Assembly (NCBI RefSeq): GCF_001426665.1 | Contig: NZ_LMEY01000001.1 | Coordinates: 933,000-996,999 of the forward strand | Source: Rhizobium sp. Root1334 | GTDB lineage: Bacteria > Pseudomonadota > Alphaproteobacteria > Rhizobiales > Rhizobiaceae | Direction of reading: 5' to 3' | DNA: 64,000 nt | Part shown: positions 32,165 through 42,219 of the stretch, piece after piece | Numbering within the stretch: the stretch's first letter is position 1 | Layout of the letters: the number at the start of each line of letters is the position of its first letter | Notes under the pieces: generated by a model | Told to the model about the DNA's origin: nothing | The model's database searches: none | Seen by the model: the letters and a program-made list of their open reading frames with translations, nothing else | Made by a program: the position numbers and the translations under genes

Positions 32165-35100
32165 TAGCCGTTGCGCTTCAACAATTCCTTGACGAGCGCG
32201 TCGGTGATCTGGCCCGTCGGCTCCTGGTTGATCGACTTTTGGAAAGCCTTGATCGCCGAGATGGTCTTCTGGCCCATCTCGCCATCGGGCTTGCCGGCGT
32301 CGAAGCCGTTGTTGTTGAGGATCGCCTGAATATTGCGCAGCGCCTTCTTCATGTCGACCGATGCGGTCTTGGTGCCCTTGCCGACCCAGGTATCCGGCAC
32401 GTCGACCGAATTGGCCTTGGCGTCGAGTGGGGTCTGCTTCCAGGCATCGAATTTCGCCTTGGCGCTTTTCAACTGGTCGGGCTTCAAAGCCTTGCCAACT
32501 TCATCGCGCTTCTGGCCGGCATCGGCATCGCCATCGCGGGCAGCGATCGAAAACCACTTGTAGGATTCTTCGAGATCCTGGCTTACCCCGTTGCCGCGGG
32601 CATAGAGGATGGCGAGGTTGAACTGGCTGTCACGGATACCGCGATCGGCAGCCATGCCAAACCACTTGCCGGCGCCAGCGAAATCAGGCGCAGCCCCACC
32701 ACCACTTGCCAGCATGACGGCAAGATTGTGCATGGCGCTGGCATTGCCCTTTTCGGCCGCCTGCTGGTAGAGCGTACGCGCCTTGGTCAGGTCGCGGCTG
32801 ACGCCGGTGCCCTTTTCGTAGAGGCTAGCCAGGCGATATTCGGCAGGCGTGACACCGGCATCGGCAGCGCGCTGATACCATTTCGCAGCCTGGGCGAGAT
32901 CGGCCTTGATGCCGCGGCCTTCGGTATAGACGGCACCCACTTCGAACAGGGCCAGCGGATCGCCCTTGCGGGCAGCTTCGGCCAGCGCCTCCGGCTTGAT
33001 TTCGGCGGGAACGATCAGTGCGGCTTCGCCTGTGGCAGGCTGCGCGGCTGCCGTGCTGGCCTCGTCATTTGCGGTTTCCGGGGCAGTCCCTTCGATCACT
33101 GGCGACAGCATCCGGGCATTGACGGTTCCGGTTTCCGGCATGGCCTGAGCTGCGGCGTCCGGCAATTTGGCGTCCGGCTGCACGGTTTCAGAAACGGTCG
33201 TTTCCGGCGGCATCCCTTGCGGGGCATCACCCGATGTCTCCCCGAGAGCCTGATCCCCGGACTGTGGTTGCAATGTGCTGAGCGGCTCGACATCCGTGTC
33301 GGCGGTCTCGATCGCAGGCGCTACATTCGCGGTGGCCGGCATGTCAGCGGCAACCGGTGTTTCAACCTTCTGCTCGATGGCAGCTACCGGCGCTTCGACC
33401 GGCGCCTTTTCGCCGCGGATCAGCGTGTTGACCAGCGGATAGGACATGATCGCCAGGAGCACGGCGCCGACCGCCATCAGGATCGGACGGCGATGACGGG
33501 ACAGTGCGCCGCCAATCGGCGAAGCGCTGGCACCGCCCTTGCCGCGGTTCATCGAATCGACCTCTTCGGCGGCCTGCTGGGCAGCCCGGCGGGCGGCAGC
33601 GATGAAATCCGCCTTGTCCGTTTCGCTTGGCGGCGCATTGCGGCCGGTCTGACCGGCGCGAACCCGCTCGAGGATTTTCTTCACATCCGGAACGCCGGAG
33701 CCAGGCTCCAGCAATTGGTTTGCCACATCCGGCTCGATGGCATCAGCCGCATCGATCGACGGCGTCGGGTCGATGACCTGACGTTCGGCGGCAAGAACGG
33801 GCTCCGTGCGCTTGCTGGTAAACCGCTTGGTCAGCCCCGCGAGAAGACTGGGCTTTGAAGCAGGCAGCGGCGCTGTCTTGATATCGCTCTGGTGCACCGC
33901 CGCTTGCTCCGTGACGACGGCAACGGCTTCCGCAACCTCTTCACGCGATGGACCAGCAGGCTCTGCCTCGGTGACAAACCCCTGCATGTCGCGCTTCAGG
34001 TCTTCGTAACGGCGTCCGAAATCAGCTTCGGCGAAGGGATCGTCCTGCGTCTCGAAAACCGGTTGCTCGGCTCTGGGCATCTGCGGTTGAACGTCCCGCG
34101 TCCCGAAGACGCGCGGCGCATCCGGTTCCTGGCCGCGCTCTTCCAGCCGCTCCAGCTTTTCGGCGATATGCACAAGGGTTTCGTGCAGCGCTTCAAACGT
34201 GCGCGCCGTGCGCTCCTCGCTCGAGCGGCTCATGTCTTCCAGAACCTTGAGATCGTCGGCCAGCGCCGAGATCGCAGCCATGTCCGTGCCACCGGAAGCA
34301 GACTGGCCAACGCCATTCTTCGAATAGGCTTCCATGACCGCTTCGGCCGCCTGGCGGGCTGCCTCGATGATGTATTCATCACTGGTCGCCAGATAATCCT
34401 CAAGCGCGCTCATCCGGCCTTCGAACTCGGCAGGAACAGCAGCCGGCGCCATGTCGCGCGGTTGGCTGACAAGGCTCGACAGGTTGGCGATCTGATCCTG
34501 CAGGCTGCGCAGGATCTCGCTGTCGTCAAATGGCGCCGCCTGGGTTTCCTCGAGGCGGGTGGCGATATCCGACAGCCGGCCTTCGAGCCGGTCGAAACGG
34601 GCGTCGCCCATATCGGACGTCGCAGGCGCGTCAAGCTGGTCGATGCGGCGGGCAAGATCATCGAGGCGCTCGGCGAGCGCATCGTTGACCGAACCCTGGT
34701 CGAGCGCATCGATCTTGCGGGAGATGTCAGCGAGATATCCCGTCAGGTCCGGCAGTGCGGACGCCTTCTGCGAGCGCTCCAGCATCTGCGATAACTGTTC
34801 GAGACGCTCTTCTAGACGGACGGCGGCTTCTTCGTTGGCCAGTTCCTCGACGCGAGCAGCCAAGGCCTCGATGCGCGAACCAACGCCGTTGTCGCTCGGG
34901 CGCTGCAGGCTGTCGATCTGGCGGGAAAGGTCGGCAAGACGGCCCTCGACGCGGGTCACGCCGGCGCTGTCAGGGCCGCTCGCGCGGCCGCTGGCAACGA
35001 TGGCACGGCTGATCTCGTCGAGACGCGCATCCAGATCGGCAAATTGCGATGCCATATGACGATCGTCAGGCTGCATGTGGCGGCCGATCATTTCGATCGC

Positions 35101-36171
35101 CTGCGCCACCGAAATCAGCTTATCCTCCAAGGCGTGAATGGCCGGGCCGCTATTCATCGAGCCGATCTGCGACTTGATTTCGTCGAGCCGGTAGGCGAGC
35201 GCCACCAGTTCGTCGTCGCGGTTGGAATCAAACGCATTCATCCGATCTTCGACGCCGGTCCAGCGTGCTTCCATGCGGTGCACGCTGTCCTCGCGGGCAA
35301 GACCGTCGATCATGATGCGCAGTTCGTCAAACTCGACCTTCAACGCGTCGGCCTGCGATGGCGATGCCTGACGGCCAAGCTGGTTGATGCTGTCGGACAG
35401 ACGCTGCAGATCGCCGCGGATATCCTCCGCCATCGTCTGGTCCTGAGCCGCATCGGCAGTAATGCCACGAATTTCGGCGCGCAGCGTCGTCATCTCGCGC
35501 GACAGGCCGTCGGCGATATCCTTCTTCAATTCCTGGCGCAGGCCAACAAGCGCCTGGGCGATCTCGGCCATAGCCGGATCGGGGCGCTGCGGCTCACTGC
35601 GGTATTGTTCCGAGCGTAAGGGCTCGCTGCGGACAGGTTCCGGACGCTGGTGGGTGGGTTCGGGGCGCAGGCTCTCTGGGCGCAGATTTTCCTGGCGGAC
35701 CGTTTCGCGGCGGAACGGCTCGCTGCGATAGACCTCGCTGCGCAACTGTTCGCTGAGCGGTGGTGCCGCCGGCAGTTCGCGGCGGGGCTGCGCAGGTGCC
35801 TGGAATGCTGGGGGTTGATATGCCGGGGCCTGGGAAACGCTGTGCTCCTCATAGGAACGCGGCGCCGCACGGGACTGGATACGTTCGCGAACGGTGTCCC
35901 GGTCACGGACAGCATCGCGTTCCCGGATAGCATCGCGCTCCCGCGTAGCCGTCAGTGTCCGTTGCCGCTGCATGATTTCCGTGATCGGGTCTGGAACAGC
36001 CACCGGACCATCAGCCGGGACACGGCCCCGCTGATCACGCCCAGCCGTTCCCATCAATCCTTCGATGCGCGCTTCCAAGCCTTCGATCGTGCGGTTCAGC
36101 GCGTCGAGTGACGACCTGTCGCCATAGGACTGGGCGCCTGGACGGGGAGTGTTTGATCGCGATCCGTTCAT
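32164..36171 (-). CDS. podJ: PodJ-like polar localization protein with SEL1 repeats and peptidoglycan-binding domain
   Basis: 1335 residues. The first about 890 are hydrophilic, coiled-coil rich and include an Arg/Glu/Pro-rich segment (residues about 120-200, repeats such as RSEPxRxE). A single membrane helix follows near residue 895 (ILMAVGAVLLAIMSYPLV), then a Pro/Ala-rich spacer, SEL1 repeats at about 1050-1215 (ALFEVGAVYTEGRGIKADLAQAAKWYQRAA and three more) and a peptidoglycan_binding_1 domain to the end (KALRNIQAILNNNGFDAGKPDGEMG). This is the PodJ plan: a cytosolic scaffold, one membrane pass and a periplasmic wall-binding part. In Agrobacterium PodJ marks the old-pole transition. Start supported by GAGG upstream. 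Confidence 0.87.
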   Translation of the reverse strand: MNGSRSNTPRPGAQSYGDRSSLDALNRTIEGLEARIEGLMGTAGRDQRGRVPADGPVAVPDPITEIMQRQRTLTATRERDAIRERDAVRDRDTVRERIQSRAAPRSYEEHSVSQAPAYQPPAFQAPAQPRRELPAAPPLSEQLRSEVYRSEPFRRETVRQENLRPESLRPEPTHQRPEPVRSEPLRSEQYRSEPQRPDPAMAEIAQALVGLRQELKKDIADGLSREMTTLRAEIRGITADAAQDQTMAEDIRGDLQRLSDSINQLGRQASPSQADALKVEFDELRIMIDGLAREDSVHRMEARWTGVEDRMNAFDSNRDDELVALAYRLDEIKSQIGSMNSGPAIHALEDKLISVAQAIEMIGRHMQPDDRHMASQFADLDARLDEISRAIVASGRASGPDSAGVTRVEGRLADLSRQIDSLQRPSDNGVGSRIEALAARVEELANEEAAVRLEERLEQLSQMLERSQKASALPDLTGYLADISRKIDALDQGSVNDALAERLDDLARRIDQLDAPATSDMGDARFDRLEGRLSDIATRLEETQAAPFDDSEILRSLQDQIANLSSLVSQPRDMAPAAVPAEFEGRMSALEDYLATSDEYIIEAARQAAEAVMEAYSKNGVGQSASGGTDMAAISALADDLKVLEDMSRSSEERTARTFEALHETLVHIAEKLERLEERGQEPDAPRVFGTRDVQPQMPRAEQPVFETQDDPFAEADFGRRYEDLKRDMQGFVTEAEPAGPSREEVAEAVAVVTEQAAVHQSDIKTAPLPASKPSLLAGLTKRFTSKRTEPVLAAERQVIDPTPSIDAADAIEPDVANQLLEPGSGVPDVKKILERVRAGQTGRNAPPSETDKADFIAAARRAAQQAAEEVDSMNRGKGGASASPIGGALSRHRRPILMAVGAVLLAIMSYPLVNTLIRGEKAPVEAPVAAIEQKVETPVAADMPATANVAPAIETADTDVEPLSTLQPQSGDQALGETSGDAPQGMPPETTVSETVQPDAKLPDAAAQAMPETGTVNARMLSPVIEGTAPETANDEASTAAAQPATGEAALIVPAEIKPEALAEAARKGDPLALFEVGAVYTEGRGIKADLAQAAKWYQRAADAGVTPAEYRLASLYEKGTGVSRDLTKARTLYQQAAEKGNASAMHNLAVMLASGGGAAPDFAGAGKWFGMAADRGIRDSQFNLAILYARGNGVSQDLEESYKWFSIAARDGDADAGQKRDEVGKALKPDQLKSAKAKFDAWKQTPLDAKANSVDVPDTWVGKGTKTASVDMKKALRNIQAILNNNGFDAGKPDGEMGQKTISAIKAFQKSINQEPTGQITDALVKELLKRNG

Positions 36172-36202
36172 CGTTCTTCGCCTCTTTCATCGGCCTTGAT
36201 CG

Positions 36203-36350
36203 GAATCCGGGCTTCTGAAAGGCAAATCCCCGCCTCTCGGGAGTTCCGGTACCGATCCGGACAGAGCTGCAACGACGCGAAGACAAAACTATTGCAACTG
36301 TGACCATCTCAACACGCACTTTCACGAAACGTGGTAAATAAGCCGTTAAC
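36203..36350 (-). promoter_or_regulatory. GANTC site and CtrA-like box upstream of podJ
   Basis: A GAATC (GANTC, the CcrM methylation site) lies at 36203-36207, 32 bp before the podJ start. Further up, TAAA-N7-TTAAC at 36335-36350 is one base from the CtrA consensus TTAA-N7-TTAAC. In Caulobacter podJ is under cell-cycle control by GcrA/CcrM and others, so both sites are credible but unproven. Confidence 0.35.
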
Positions 36351-36449
36351 CTGACTGAAAATTTTTTAACGATTTGGGCGCATGCTGCCGTCGGGAGGCT
36401 TCCACATGACAGTTTCGGCACATCCGGCTCGCCGGATCCCCTGATCGAT

Positions 36450-36495
36450 CAAATTTTGACCCTCCGCAAATTTTGACGTTTACGCGCACGTCAAA
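36450..36495 (+). promoter_or_regulatory. repeated TTTTGAC/CGTCAAA elements upstream of the acyl-CoA dehydrogenase
   Basis: CAAATTTTGAC occurs at 36450-36460 and again at 36467-36477, 17 bp apart. The second copy starts an 8-bp inverted repeat, TTTGACGT (36472-36479) and ACGTCAAA (36488-36495). They are 80-130 bp before the beta-oxidation gene at 36578 and look like an operator for a fatty-acid or branched-chain regulator; the regulator gene is not in view. Confidence 0.5.
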
Positions 36496-36577
36496 GTTTT
36501 GTAGCATGATGGAAATCACATGGAGCGCTGCTGGAGAAGCCGCCCCGTGACACGGTTACAGGTGAGGAACACGAGAC

Positions 36578-38374
36578 ATGCCCAGCTACAAGGCCCCGGT
36601 CGAAGACACGCTTTTCATTCTCAACGACGTTCTCGGCATCGAGCGCTACAACAACCTTCCCGGCTTTGCCGACGCAACACCCGACATGATCGAGGCGATC
36701 GTCCGCGAAGCGGCCAAGCTTGCCGAGGAAGTGCTGTTCCCAGTCAACCTGTCCGGTGACCAGGAAGGCTGCGAGCGCAACGACGATGCGACAGTGACCA
36801 CACCAAAGGGCTTCAAGCAGGCCTTCGACCAGTATCGCGAAGGCGGCTGGCTCGGCCTGTCAGTGCCGGAAGAGTTTGGCGGCCAGGGTCTGCCTTACAC
36901 ACTGCATACCGCGATCGGCGAATACATGTCCTCCGCGAACATGGCGCTCACCATGTATCCGGGCCTGACGCAGGGCGCCATCGCCGCCATCCTCGTTCAC
37001 GGCACCGATGCGCAGAAGGCAACCTATCTGCCGAAGATGGTTTCGGGCGAGTGGACCGGCACCATGAACCTGACGGAACCGCATTGCGGCACCGATCTCG
37101 GCCTGCTCCGCTCCAAGGCCGTGCCGCAAGGCGACGGCTCCTACAAGATTTCCGGCCAGAAGATCTTCATCTCGGCTGGCGAACACGACATGTCGGACAA
37201 TATCATCCACTTGGTTCTCGCCCGTATCGAAGGCGCGCCGGACGGAGTGAAAGGGATCTCGCTGTTCATCGTGCCGAAATTTCATGTCGAGGCTGATGGC
37301 ACCGTCGGCGCGCGCAATACGGTTTCCTGCGGTGCGATCGAGCACAAGATGGGCATCCACGGCAATTCGACCTGCGTGATGAACTATGACGACGCCATCG
37401 GCTATCTTATCGGCACGGAGAACAAGGGCTTGAACGCCATGTTCGTGATGATGAACGAAGCCCGTCTCGGCGTTGGCCTGCAGGGCCTGTCGGTGGCCGA
37501 AGTCGCCTATCAGAACGCCGCCAACTATGCCCGTGACCGTATCCAGGGTCGCTCACTCTCCGGCGCCAAGGCTCCCGACAAGAAGGCTGACCCGATCATC
37601 GTCCATCCGGACGTCCGCCGCACTCTGATGACCATCAGGGCGTTCAACGAGGCCGGCCGCGCCTTCACGCTGTGGACGGCGCTGAAGTCGGACATCGCCC
37701 ATCGCGGCGACAACGATGCGGATCGCCAGGCAGCCGACGACATTCTCGGTCTGATGACCCCGATCCTCAAGGGTGTGCTCACCGACAAGGGCTTCGATCA
37801 CGCCGTCATGGCCCAGCAGATTTTTGGCGGCCACGGCTATATCGAAGAACACGGCATGAGCCAGTATGTCCGCGATGCCCGCATCGCCATGATCTACGAA
37901 GGCGCCAACGGTATCCAGGCGCTCGATCTCGTCGGCCGCAAGCTGGCGCTGAACGGTGGCCGAGCGATCGCGGCGCTGTTCAATGAGATCGGTGATTTCT
38001 GCGAAGAGAACCGTTCTGACGAAAAGCTGGTGACCTACACCAAGGGCCTGAAGAAGGGCTTGAACGACCTGCAGGCCTCCACCATGTGGTTCATGGGCAA
38101 TGCCATGGCAAAGCCCGACAATGCCGGTGCCGGTTCGACCGACTACATGCACCTCTTCGGCCTCGTCGTGCTTGGCTACATGTGGGCGAAGATTGCCAAG
38201 ACGGCCGAGGAAAAGCTGGCCGAAGGCGCTGGCGACCGCGAGGCCTACCTGAAGAACAAGCTGATCACGGCAAAATTCTTCATGGAGCGCATCATGCCGG
38301 AAACGGCACTGCGCAAAGCCCGCATCGAAACCGGCGCCGACACAATGATGGCACTGGATGCGGCAGCGTTTTGA
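36578..38374 (+). CDS. acyl-CoA dehydrogenase with C-terminal extension (DmdC/FadE-like)
   Basis: 598 residues. N-terminal [21 protein letters not shown] is typical of the long acyl-CoA dehydrogenases. FAD-binding motifs are [15 protein letters not shown] and [15 protein letters not shown]; the C-terminal ACAD part has [24 protein letters not shown] with the usual Arg and [19 protein letters not shown] further about 120 residues form the ACAD C-terminal extension. It introduces the 2,3-double bond in beta-oxidation of an acyl-CoA. Thiolase and FadB genes follow, separated by mosaic repeats, so it is the first gene of a beta-oxidation block. Confidence 0.9.
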   Translation: MPSYKAPVEDTLFILNDVLGIERYNNLPGFADATPDMIEAIVREAAKLAEEVLFPVNLSGDQEGCERNDDATVTTPKGFKQAFDQYREGGWLGLSVPEEFGGQGLPYTLHTAIGEYMSSANMALTMYPGLTQGAIAAILVHGTDAQKATYLPKMVSGEWTGTMNLTEPHCGTDLGLLRSKAVPQGDGSYKISGQKIFISAGEHDMSDNIIHLVLARIEGAPDGVKGISLFIVPKFHVEADGTVGARNTVSCGAIEHKMGIHGNSTCVMNYDDAIGYLIGTENKGLNAMFVMMNEARLGVGLQGLSVAEVAYQNAANYARDRIQGRSLSGAKAPDKKADPIIVHPDVRRTLMTIRAFNEAGRAFTLWTALKSDIAHRGDNDADRQAADDILGLMTPILKGVLTDKGFDHAVMAQQIFGGHGYIEEHGMSQYVRDARIAMIYEGANGIQALDLVGRKLALNGGRAIAALFNEIGDFCEENRSDEKLVTYTKGLKKGLNDLQASTMWFMGNAMAKPDNAGAGSTDYMHLFGLVVLGYMWAKIAKTAEEKLAEGAGDREAYLKNKLITAKFFMERIMPETALRKARIETGADTMMALDAAAF

Positions 38375-38383
38375 TTGAGCTTG

Positions 38384-38525
38384 CCTCTTCTCCCCATCGG
38401 GGAGAAGGTGGCCCGAAGGGCCGGATGAGGGGGCGCCGAAGGCGCCACGTATTTGGCTCCGGCTTCACCGGAGCCCCCTCATCGCCTCGCGTTGCTCGGC
38501 ACTTCTCCCCGCTGGGGAGAAGAGG
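38384..38525. repeat. palindromic intergenic mosaic repeat (RIME-like)
   Basis: The gap before the thiolase gene is bounded by two nearly equal hairpins: CTTCTCCCC-ATC-GGGGAGAAG at 38387-38407 and CTTCTCCCC-GCT-GGGGAGAAG at 38502-38522. Between them are smaller palindromes (GGCCCGAAGGGCC, GGCGCCGAAGGCGCC, GGCTCCGGCTTCACCGGAGCC in parts). Such modular palindromes are known as rhizobial intergenic mosaic elements. No coding sequence is present. Confidence 0.75.
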
Positions 38526-38570
38526 AAAACAACAGTTTCACGGCGCAAGGCCGACAGGGAGAAAACAATC

Positions 38571-39779
38571 ATGACCGACGTCTTCATTTACGACCACGTG
38601 CGCACGCCGCGCGGCCGGGGCAAGAAGGATGGCGCACTGCACGAAGTGCCGACGCCGCGTCTGGCTGCCAAGGTTCTGGAAGCGCTGCGCGACCGCAACG
38701 GGCTCGACACGTCGACCGTCGACGACATCATCATGGGCTGCGTCGATCCCGTGTTCGAAGCGGGCGCCGTCATCCCCAAGGCCGCCGCCTTCGAGGCCGG
38801 TTATTCGAACCGCGCGCCGGGCATGCAGATCTCCCGTTTCTGCGCCTCGGGTCTCGATGCCGTCAATTTCGCCGCCGGCAAGATCGCCGCTGGCGCCGAT
38901 GACATCGTCATTGCCGGTGGCGTCGAGAGCATGTCGCGTGTCGGCATGGGCATGTCGGGCGGCGCCTGGTACATGGATCCGTCCGTCAACTTCCCCGGCT
39001 ATTTCATGCCGCAGGGCGTCTCGGCCGATCTGATCGCCACAAAGTATGGCTTCTCCCGTGAGGACGTCGATGCCTATGCCGTCGAGAGCCAGAAGCGCGC
39101 CGGCCATTCCTGGGACAATGGCTATTTCAACAAGTCCGTCATTCCGGTAAAGGATCAGAACGGCATCACCATCCTCGCCAAGGACGAGCATATGCGTCCG
39201 ACGACGACGATGCAGAACCTTGCGTCGCTCAACCCGTCGTTCCAGATGCCGGGCGAGATGGGCGGCTTCGAGGCCGTCGGCATCCAGGCGCATCCGGAAA
39301 TCGAGCGGATCAACTACGTCCACCACGCTGGCAATTCTTCCGGCATCGTTGACGGCTCAGCCGCGGTTCTCGTCGGCTCCAAAGCCGGTGGCGAGGCGAT
39401 GGGCCTGAAGCCCCGCGCCCGTATCAAGCATTTCGCCAATATCGGCTCCGATCCGGCGCTGATGCTGACCGGCCCGGTCGATGTCACAGAAAAGCTGTTG
39501 AAGCGCGCCGGCATGACCATCGGCGATATCGACCTGTTCGAGCTCAACGAGGCCTTTGCCGCCGTCGTGCTCCGCTACATGCAGGCCTTCGACATTCCGC
39601 ATGACAAGATCAACGTCACTGGCGGCGCTATCGCCATGGGCCACCCGCTCGGCGCCACCGGCGCGATGATTTTGGGCACCGTACTCGACGAGTTGGAACG
39701 CCGCGGCCTGCAGACCGCGCTCGTGACGCTCTGCATCGGCGCCGGCATGGGCACGGCGACGATCATCGAGCGGGTATGA
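38571..39779 (+). CDS. fadA: acetyl-CoA C-acyltransferase (thiolase)
   Basis: 402 residues of thiolase. The nucleophile Cys lies in [17 protein letters not shown] near residue 91; the C-terminal active sites are [18 protein letters not shown] (His) and [15 protein letters not shown] (Cys). It cleaves 3-ketoacyl-CoA with CoA to release acetyl-CoA, the last step of beta-oxidation. The FadB-like gene follows, so the two form the trifunctional pair. Mosaic repeats flank it on both sides. Confidence 0.93.
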   Translation: MTDVFIYDHVRTPRGRGKKDGALHEVPTPRLAAKVLEALRDRNGLDTSTVDDIIMGCVDPVFEAGAVIPKAAAFEAGYSNRAPGMQISRFCASGLDAVNFAAGKIAAGADDIVIAGGVESMSRVGMGMSGGAWYMDPSVNFPGYFMPQGVSADLIATKYGFSREDVDAYAVESQKRAGHSWDNGYFNKSVIPVKDQNGITILAKDEHMRPTTTMQNLASLNPSFQMPGEMGGFEAVGIQAHPEIERINYVHHAGNSSGIVDGSAAVLVGSKAGGEAMGLKPRARIKHFANIGSDPALMLTGPVDVTEKLLKRAGMTIGDIDLFELNEAFAAVVLRYMQAFDIPHDKINVTGGAIAMGHPLGATGAMILGTVLDELERRGLQTALVTLCIGAGMGTATIIERV

Positions 39780-39787
39780 GGTCTTTC

Positions 39788-39888
39788 CCTCCCCCTTGTG
39801 GGGAGGGTGGGCCAAAGGGCCGGGAGGGGTTTTCGCCACGTGGCAGGAAGCCCCTCCCCAACCCCTCCCCACAAGGGGGAGGGGCTTA
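39788..39888. repeat. second palindromic intergenic mosaic repeat
   Basis: Left arm CCTCCCCCTTGTGGGGAGGG (39788-39807) is matched by the reverse complement at 39862-39882, with one extra C in the right arm. The left arm itself can form a hairpin, and inside lie GGGCCAAAGGGCC and CCACGTGG. It fills the gap between fadA and fadB and encodes no protein. The arms differ in sequence from the repeat at 38384 but the layout is the same. Confidence 0.72.
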
Positions 39889-39962
39889 CCCAGCCGGATC
39901 GCCCTCAATTTCAGGCGGCGGCATCGAGCGAAGCCAAGATTTCAAGGGAGAGGAATTCCCAC

Positions 39963-42179
39963 ATGACCACCTACACCAATTTCACTATCGAGACCGACGC
40001 TGACGGCATTGCGCTCATCACCTGGGACATGCCCGGCAAGTCGATGAACGTCTTCACCGTCGAGGTGATGAAGGAACTCGACGCCATCGTTGACCAGACC
40101 GTGGCCGACGAAGCCGTCAAGGGCGTCGTCTTCACGTCCGGCAAGTCCAGCTTCTCCGGCGGCGCCGATCTGTCGATGATCAAGGGCATGTTCACGTTCC
40201 AGCAGGAACAGAAAAAGATCGATCCGGACAACGCCGCGCAGAAGCTGTTCGAGCTCACCGGCCAGATGACCGGCCTGTTCCGCAAGCTCGAAACCTCAGG
40301 CAAGCCGTGGGTTTCGGCGATCAACGGCACCTGCATAGGCGGCGCATTTGAGTTGTCGCTCGCCTGCCACGGCCGCGTTGCCGCCAATTCCAAGTCGGTG
40401 AAGCTGGCTCTGCCCGAGGTCAAGGTCGGCATCTTCCCGGGTGCGGGCGGTACGCAGCGCGTTCCGCGGCTCACCAATGCGCAGGATGCCCTGCAGATGA
40501 TGACGACCGGTTCATCGCTCACGCCGCAGCGCGCCAAAGCCATGGGCTTGATCCACGAGATCGCCGAACCCGCCGAACTGATCAATACCGCCAAGGCGAT
40601 GATCAAGAATGGCCTGAAGCCCGTCCAGCCCTGGGATGAAAAGGGCTACAAGGTTCCGGGCGGCGGCATCTGGACACCGGCAGCGGCGCAGCTCTGGCCA
40701 GCCGCATCCGCCATCCTGCGCCGCGAAACCTCCGGCAACTATCCGGGCGGCCTTGCCATCCTTAAATGCGTCTACGAAGGCCTGCAGGTTCCCTTCGATA
40801 CCGGCCTGAAGATCGAGCAGCGCTACTTCACCGAAATCCTGCAGACCACCGAGGCGTTCTCGATGATCCGCTCGCTGTTCGTCTCGATGCAGGAACTCGG
40901 CAAGGGCGCCCGCCGCCCCGCCGGCGTGCCGAAGACCGAGCTGAAGCAGATCGGCGTCGTCGGCGCCGGCTTCATGGGCGCGTCGATCGCCTATGTCGCC
41001 GCGGCCGCCGGCATCGAAGTCACCCTGATCGATCGTGACATCGAGGCCGCAACCAAGGGCAAGGCCCATTCGGAAGGCCTGGTCAAGGATTCCATTGGTA
41101 AGGGACGGCTAACGCAGGACGACGCGGCGGCCCTTCTTTCCCGCATCACGCCGTCGGCCGATTACAACGACCTGAAGGGCATCAAGCTCGTCGTCGAAGC
41201 TGTGTTCGAAGACCGCCAGGTCAAGAAGGACGTGATCGAGAAAGTCGAGGCCGTCCTGTCCGAAGACGCCATCTTTGCCTCCAACACCTCGACCCTGCCG
41301 ATCACTGGCCTTGCCAAGAATTCGAAGCGCCCGGCGCAGTTCATCGGCATCCACTTCTTCTCGCCGGTCGAAAAGATGATGCTGACGGAAGTCATCCTCG
41401 GCAAGGAAACCGGCGACGCGGCGCTTGCCACCGCGCTCGATTTTGTCGCCGCGATCAAGAAGACGCCGATCGTCGTCAACGACACGCGCGGCTTCTATGT
41501 CAACCGTTGCGTCTTCCGCTATATCCACGAAGCCTATGACATGCTGATCGAAGGCGTGCCGGCGGCGATGATTGAAAATGCGGCCAAGATGGCCGGCATG
41601 CCGGTCGGACCGCTGTCGCTCAACGACGAAGTGGCGATAGATCTTTCCCAGAAGATCCTGAAAGCCTCGATCGCCGATCTCGGCGAAGGCTCTGTCGATC
41701 CGCGCCACATGACGCTGATCAACAAGCTGGTTGACGATCTCGACCGCCGCGGCCGCAAAAATGGCAAGGGCTTCTATGAATATCCGGCCAAGCCGGCGAA
41801 GAAGTTCCTGTGGCCCGGCCTCAAGGACCTCTTTGCCCAGAAGCCGGCGGAAAGCTTCGACGTCGAAACGATCAAGCAGCGCTTCCTCGTCACCATCGCG
41901 CTCGAAGCCGCCCGCACCATCGAAGAAGGCATCGTCACCGACCCGCGCGAAGCCGATGTCGGCTCGATCCTCGGCTTCGGTTTTGCCCCTTATACCGGCG
42001 GCACGCTGAGCTATATCGACGGCATGGGCGTGAAAACCTTCGTGGCACTCTGCGAAAAGCTCGCCGCTTCCTACGGCGATCATTTCCAGCCGACGCCGTT
42101 GCTCAAGGACATGGCCGCTAAGGGCGAGACCTTCTACGGGCGGTTTGACCCCTATGCAGCGGCCGCCAAGGCTGCCTGA
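39963..42179 (+). CDS. fadB: FadB-type multifunctional enoyl-CoA hydratase / 3-hydroxyacyl-CoA dehydrogenase
   Basis: 738 residues. The N-terminal crotonase domain has FSGGADLSMIKGM, INGTCIGGAFELSLACHGRVA and LPEVKVGIFPGAGGTQRVPR with the catalytic Glu. The 3-hydroxyacyl-CoA dehydrogenase domain starts at about residue 330 with QIGVVGAGFMGASIAYVAA (NAD-binding), followed by PAQFIGIHFFSPVEKMMLTE and DTRGFYVNRC. It hydrates enoyl-CoA and oxidises 3-hydroxyacyl-CoA. ATG at 39963 follows GGGAGAGG; the frame is open further upstream through the repeat and is not used. Confidence 0.93.
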   Translation: MTTYTNFTIETDADGIALITWDMPGKSMNVFTVEVMKELDAIVDQTVADEAVKGVVFTSGKSSFSGGADLSMIKGMFTFQQEQKKIDPDNAAQKLFELTGQMTGLFRKLETSGKPWVSAINGTCIGGAFELSLACHGRVAANSKSVKLALPEVKVGIFPGAGGTQRVPRLTNAQDALQMMTTGSSLTPQRAKAMGLIHEIAEPAELINTAKAMIKNGLKPVQPWDEKGYKVPGGGIWTPAAAQLWPAASAILRRETSGNYPGGLAILKCVYEGLQVPFDTGLKIEQRYFTEILQTTEAFSMIRSLFVSMQELGKGARRPAGVPKTELKQIGVVGAGFMGASIAYVAAAAGIEVTLIDRDIEAATKGKAHSEGLVKDSIGKGRLTQDDAAALLSRITPSADYNDLKGIKLVVEAVFEDRQVKKDVIEKVEAVLSEDAIFASNTSTLPITGLAKNSKRPAQFIGIHFFSPVEKMMLTEVILGKETGDAALATALDFVAAIKKTPIVVNDTRGFYVNRCVFRYIHEAYDMLIEGVPAAMIENAAKMAGMPVGPLSLNDEVAIDLSQKILKASIADLGEGSVDPRHMTLINKLVDDLDRRGRKNGKGFYEYPAKPAKKFLWPGLKDLFAQKPAESFDVETIKQRFLVTIALEAARTIEEGIVTDPREADVGSILGFGFAPYTGGTLSYIDGMGVKTFVALCEKLAASYGDHFQPTPLLKDMAAKGETFYGRFDPYAAAAKAA

Positions 42180-42219
42180 CAAGGGACGCTGATATCCGGC
42201 GACATTCACAACCAACAGT

